Shown here: one piece after another, positions 61,685 through 64,000 of the stretch
Layout: every line of letters begins with the position of its first letter
Position numbering within the stretch: position 1 is the first letter of the stretch
NCBI GenBank assembly: GCA_018806985.1
Contig: JADANN010000360.1
Location: 434,001-498,000 of the forward strand
Direction: 5' to 3'
Source: Angiostrongylus vasorum
Lineage: Eukaryota > Nematoda > Chromadorea > Rhabditida > Metastrongylidae
DNA: 64,000 nucleotides
Translations under genes and position numbers: made by a program
The notes under the pieces: model-generated
Told to the model about the DNA's origin: nothing
Databases searched by the model: none
What the model saw: only the letters and a program-made list of their open reading frames with translations

Positions 61685-62088
61685 ATCGAGTGATGTCCAT
61701 TCAGAATGACAAGCTTTGCAATCGCTCTGAGGAATCACTATACCTTTAGGACAAATTCTTTGTTATAATTCTGTTAAGTCTTCAACTCCCTAAGCACTTC
61801 AGTTGTTGAAAATTGGCTTCGCCCGTCATTTGAATGCATAGTTTTTGACGAGCAACTCGTTATCTCGCGTGTAGTCGCTATGGTGAATCGTAGTTGTTGC
61901 GTAGAATGGGAGGTTATAAAATCCAGAGTGTAAACATGGCAACGTACTTACAGAACTTAACTAAATCCTAATAGTAGTACGATTGGAAGATGGACGAGTT
62001 CTTCTCATCACGCACAAGAGTTTGATGTTTCCGAAACAAAGGTGTATAGAAGAACACACAAATGTATAGATAAAAAACAGGGATAAAC

Positions 62089-62197
62089 CTTTGTTTGCCA
62101 ACACCGGAATGATGAAGGACTTAGTGAGCCTGGGGCGAGGGGATCGATTCCATGTGTATTGCATGGCGCCTCCGACCACTGCTCCACACGCGCCCTA
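62089..62197 (-). repeat. SINE1 head fragment
   Basis: Minus SINE1 remnant with the B-box complement GGGGATCGATTCC and the head complement CCACACGCGCCC; the tail half is missing. Confidence 0.82.
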
Positions 62198-62929
62198 CAG
62201 AATTCTGTAGGATACGAAAAACGCAGAAAGTGTTTTCCAAATACAGAAAAGTGTTACGTGAATATCGTCCGTATTCTTCACTGGCTTCAGAAACAGTTTA
62301 ACCATCATGATGATGGTCTCTGTCTTATGTTCTTGATAATTCGTGCATCTCAGGTGGTGATGGACACTCTTAACGGTTGCTGTTCTCACATGCACGAAAT
62401 CGCTTGATTTCTCGCCATGCGTGGCTTGAACTGAAATCAACTCGTACATTTCCAGTTGCCCTCTGTTCTTTATATTCTCTGTTTCCTCAAAGATCTGTTG
62501 TAACGTATTTCTCCAAGATTTCCAACTCTTGAATGTGAAGGGAAAAAACGTGTTCACTATTCAACCACATCGCTATTATTTTTTGGTTGTCGCTTTCTCA
62601 AAAATTATGGTGTATATTTCGGTACAGTCATACATTCTCTATATCCATGCAAGCAGGGTTCATTATAACTATTGCAAACGGAAAGTTCCAATGGGAGACA
62701 AAATCAAAATTTGGTGTCCTTGAATCGCGTTGCCGTTTGACGCATTGAGGTTCCGCACTGACAGACTCCTCGTCTAGAATGAAGACAATGAAGACACTTA
62801 GTAGATTGGGAAAAAGTGTGAAGAAAGTAGATCGGAGGATGGGAACGAAAGTGGTGATCAAGCAGTGTGCTAATTCATAACCCATATAATTCAGTGATAG
62901 TCGTGTTCGTTTTGATGGACAACTGCTTA

Positions 62930-63830
62930 GGTGTACAGAACTGGTATGTTTTTTGAACCTAGTTATAAAAGATATTTAGAACTCGGTTGTAGTGAAGACC
63001 GGCAGATACGGTCAACAGAAGAACTAGCTTTGGGAGTCGACGGCTGTGGAAATGAAAATATCGGTCTGTACTCTCTTACTGGATTACTGAAATGGCAGTC
63101 GGGCTATATGGAAAAGGTCGTATTGGAGGTGTTCTGTTGTCACGGTACATGTTTGAACAATGTCCACTTGCTTCTATTTAGTCGATGGTGCAAACTTCTA
63201 TGGACAAGACAAATTCTATCAAATCAGACCACTTGTGGAGCATCTCGACGGAAGTTTCAAGATGTTCTACAGTAAACCCATGAGGGTCGTCTCTATCAGT
63301 TAGGCCGTCACGTTGAATAGGGTGAAGGTCACATTCCTCCGACATTTATCGCGTACAAGTATGGAGCCAAGCTGTTCAAATTGTGCAGAAGAGAAAAGCT
63401 CGCATCAATTTGCGTTCTATCCCGGAATGTTCACAAATTGAATATCAAGTTGTTTACTTATGGAAATGATTCAGTTGAGTTTTGATAGGGTTATGGATGG
63501 GCTCGAATTTCTCGTTTTGTAAATTCTTAGTCCACAAAGGATCAAAGCGCAGGATATCTGTTATAAAATGGTTGTGCTAGTAATGGCATTGTAGCTGGAT
63601 CAATCATATTAACTCTTATCGGTGGTTTATTGAATCAAAGAAGACATTATACAACGATAATTTGCATGTCAGTGTCTGGTTGGTTGCGAGATCGCTCAGA
63701 GGTATATTTGATCGGTATCTGCAGGAAAAGTATTAAAGGATTTCTCAACCAGGTCATTCAGCAAAGTTGAAGAGACGACAAATGGTGATGTTTAGAAGTT
63801 GAGGAGTGCGATAATGCCCTAGTAAATAAA
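62930..63830 (+). pseudogene. piggyBac-like transposase, decayed
   Basis: Across three frames the plus strand gives the order of a piggyBac DDE transposase. LLSRYMFEQ (near 63135) matches the MSR.RFE. block, and DGANFYGQDKFYQIRPLVEHL (near 63185) the DRLYKIRPLVDHL block. GSFKMFY follows directly, and YKYGAKLFKLC (near 63357) matches the KWGIKLFKLC block. RDRSEVYLIGICRKSIKGF (near 63690) matches the late RGT..TLRKNRKG block. Stops and frameshifts separate every block, so it cannot make a full protein. It reaches near the window end, and no inverted repeat ends were located. Confidence 0.75.
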
Positions 63831-64000
63831 TAATTATAATTTTCATTTGCCTATTCGTGACCCTGGTCACTCGAACATGCGCGGTGAAGAAGGATATACA
63901 GTGACGCCGTCCAGAATATTATGGTGAATGGCTTCAAACTACAAGTGTACCTAAGTTTCCTTAAACTTGCCACGTTCATCTGCCCTTCATATTTTTTTTC

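Overview
This window is eukaryotic and looks like a nematode of the strongylid/hookworm type. The evidence is short GT-AG introns with TTTCAG-like acceptors, start codons lying 4-7 bases after an intron-type acceptor (the signature of spliced-leader trans-splicing), one candidate two-gene operon, and nematode-like RTE retrotransposons with many tRNA-derived SINEs. The species cannot be fixed from the sequence alone. No rRNA, CRISPR array or bacterial operon was seen.

Five protein-coding genes could be rebuilt exon by exon. (1) An hnRNP A/B-type protein (hrpa-1-like), + strand, 16766-17911. (2) Hikeshi, the Hsp70 nuclear import carrier, + strand, 18315-21370, about 120 bases after the hnRNP poly(A) signal and with its own TTTCAG acceptor, so probably co-transcribed with it. 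(3) A CutA-family protein, - strand, 28425-27930, three exons. (4) CPSF1 (CPSF160), the large subunit of the mRNA cleavage/polyadenylation factor, + strand, 36267-48297, 28 exons; the reading frame needs a one-base correction at the end of exon 8. (5) APC7 (ANAPC7), a TPR subunit of the anaphase-promoting complex, - strand, 59430-55257, about 12 exons including a 33-base mini-exon. All five are housekeeping genes.

Most of the rest is transposable-element debris. Five RTE-type non-LTR retrotransposon copies are present; the best is 23.99-27.27 kb, with a SINE in place of part of it. Two piggyBac-like remnants lie at 14.27-14.48 kb and 62.93-63.83 kb. Four families of short interspersed repeats are present, here named SINE1 to SINE4. 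SINE1, SINE2 and SINE3 have tRNA-like A and B boxes. SINE4 has no clear tRNA head, but its 3' tail matches the 3' end of one RTE copy, so it is probably RTE-mobilised. SINE1 and some SINE2 copies share a central block of about 55-60 bases although their heads and tails differ. Repeats fill many introns of CPSF1, Hikeshi and APC7.

Layout: 1-16.7 kb, repeats and intergenic DNA with two RTE remnants; 16.7-21.4 kb, hnRNP-Hikeshi pair; 21.4-27.8 kb, repeats with the best RTE; 27.9-28.4 kb, CutA; 28.4-36.2 kb, SINE-rich intergenic; 36.3-48.3 kb, CPSF1; 48.3-55.1 kb, sparse repeats; 55.1-59.4 kb, APC7; 59.5-64 kb, repeats and a piggyBac relic.
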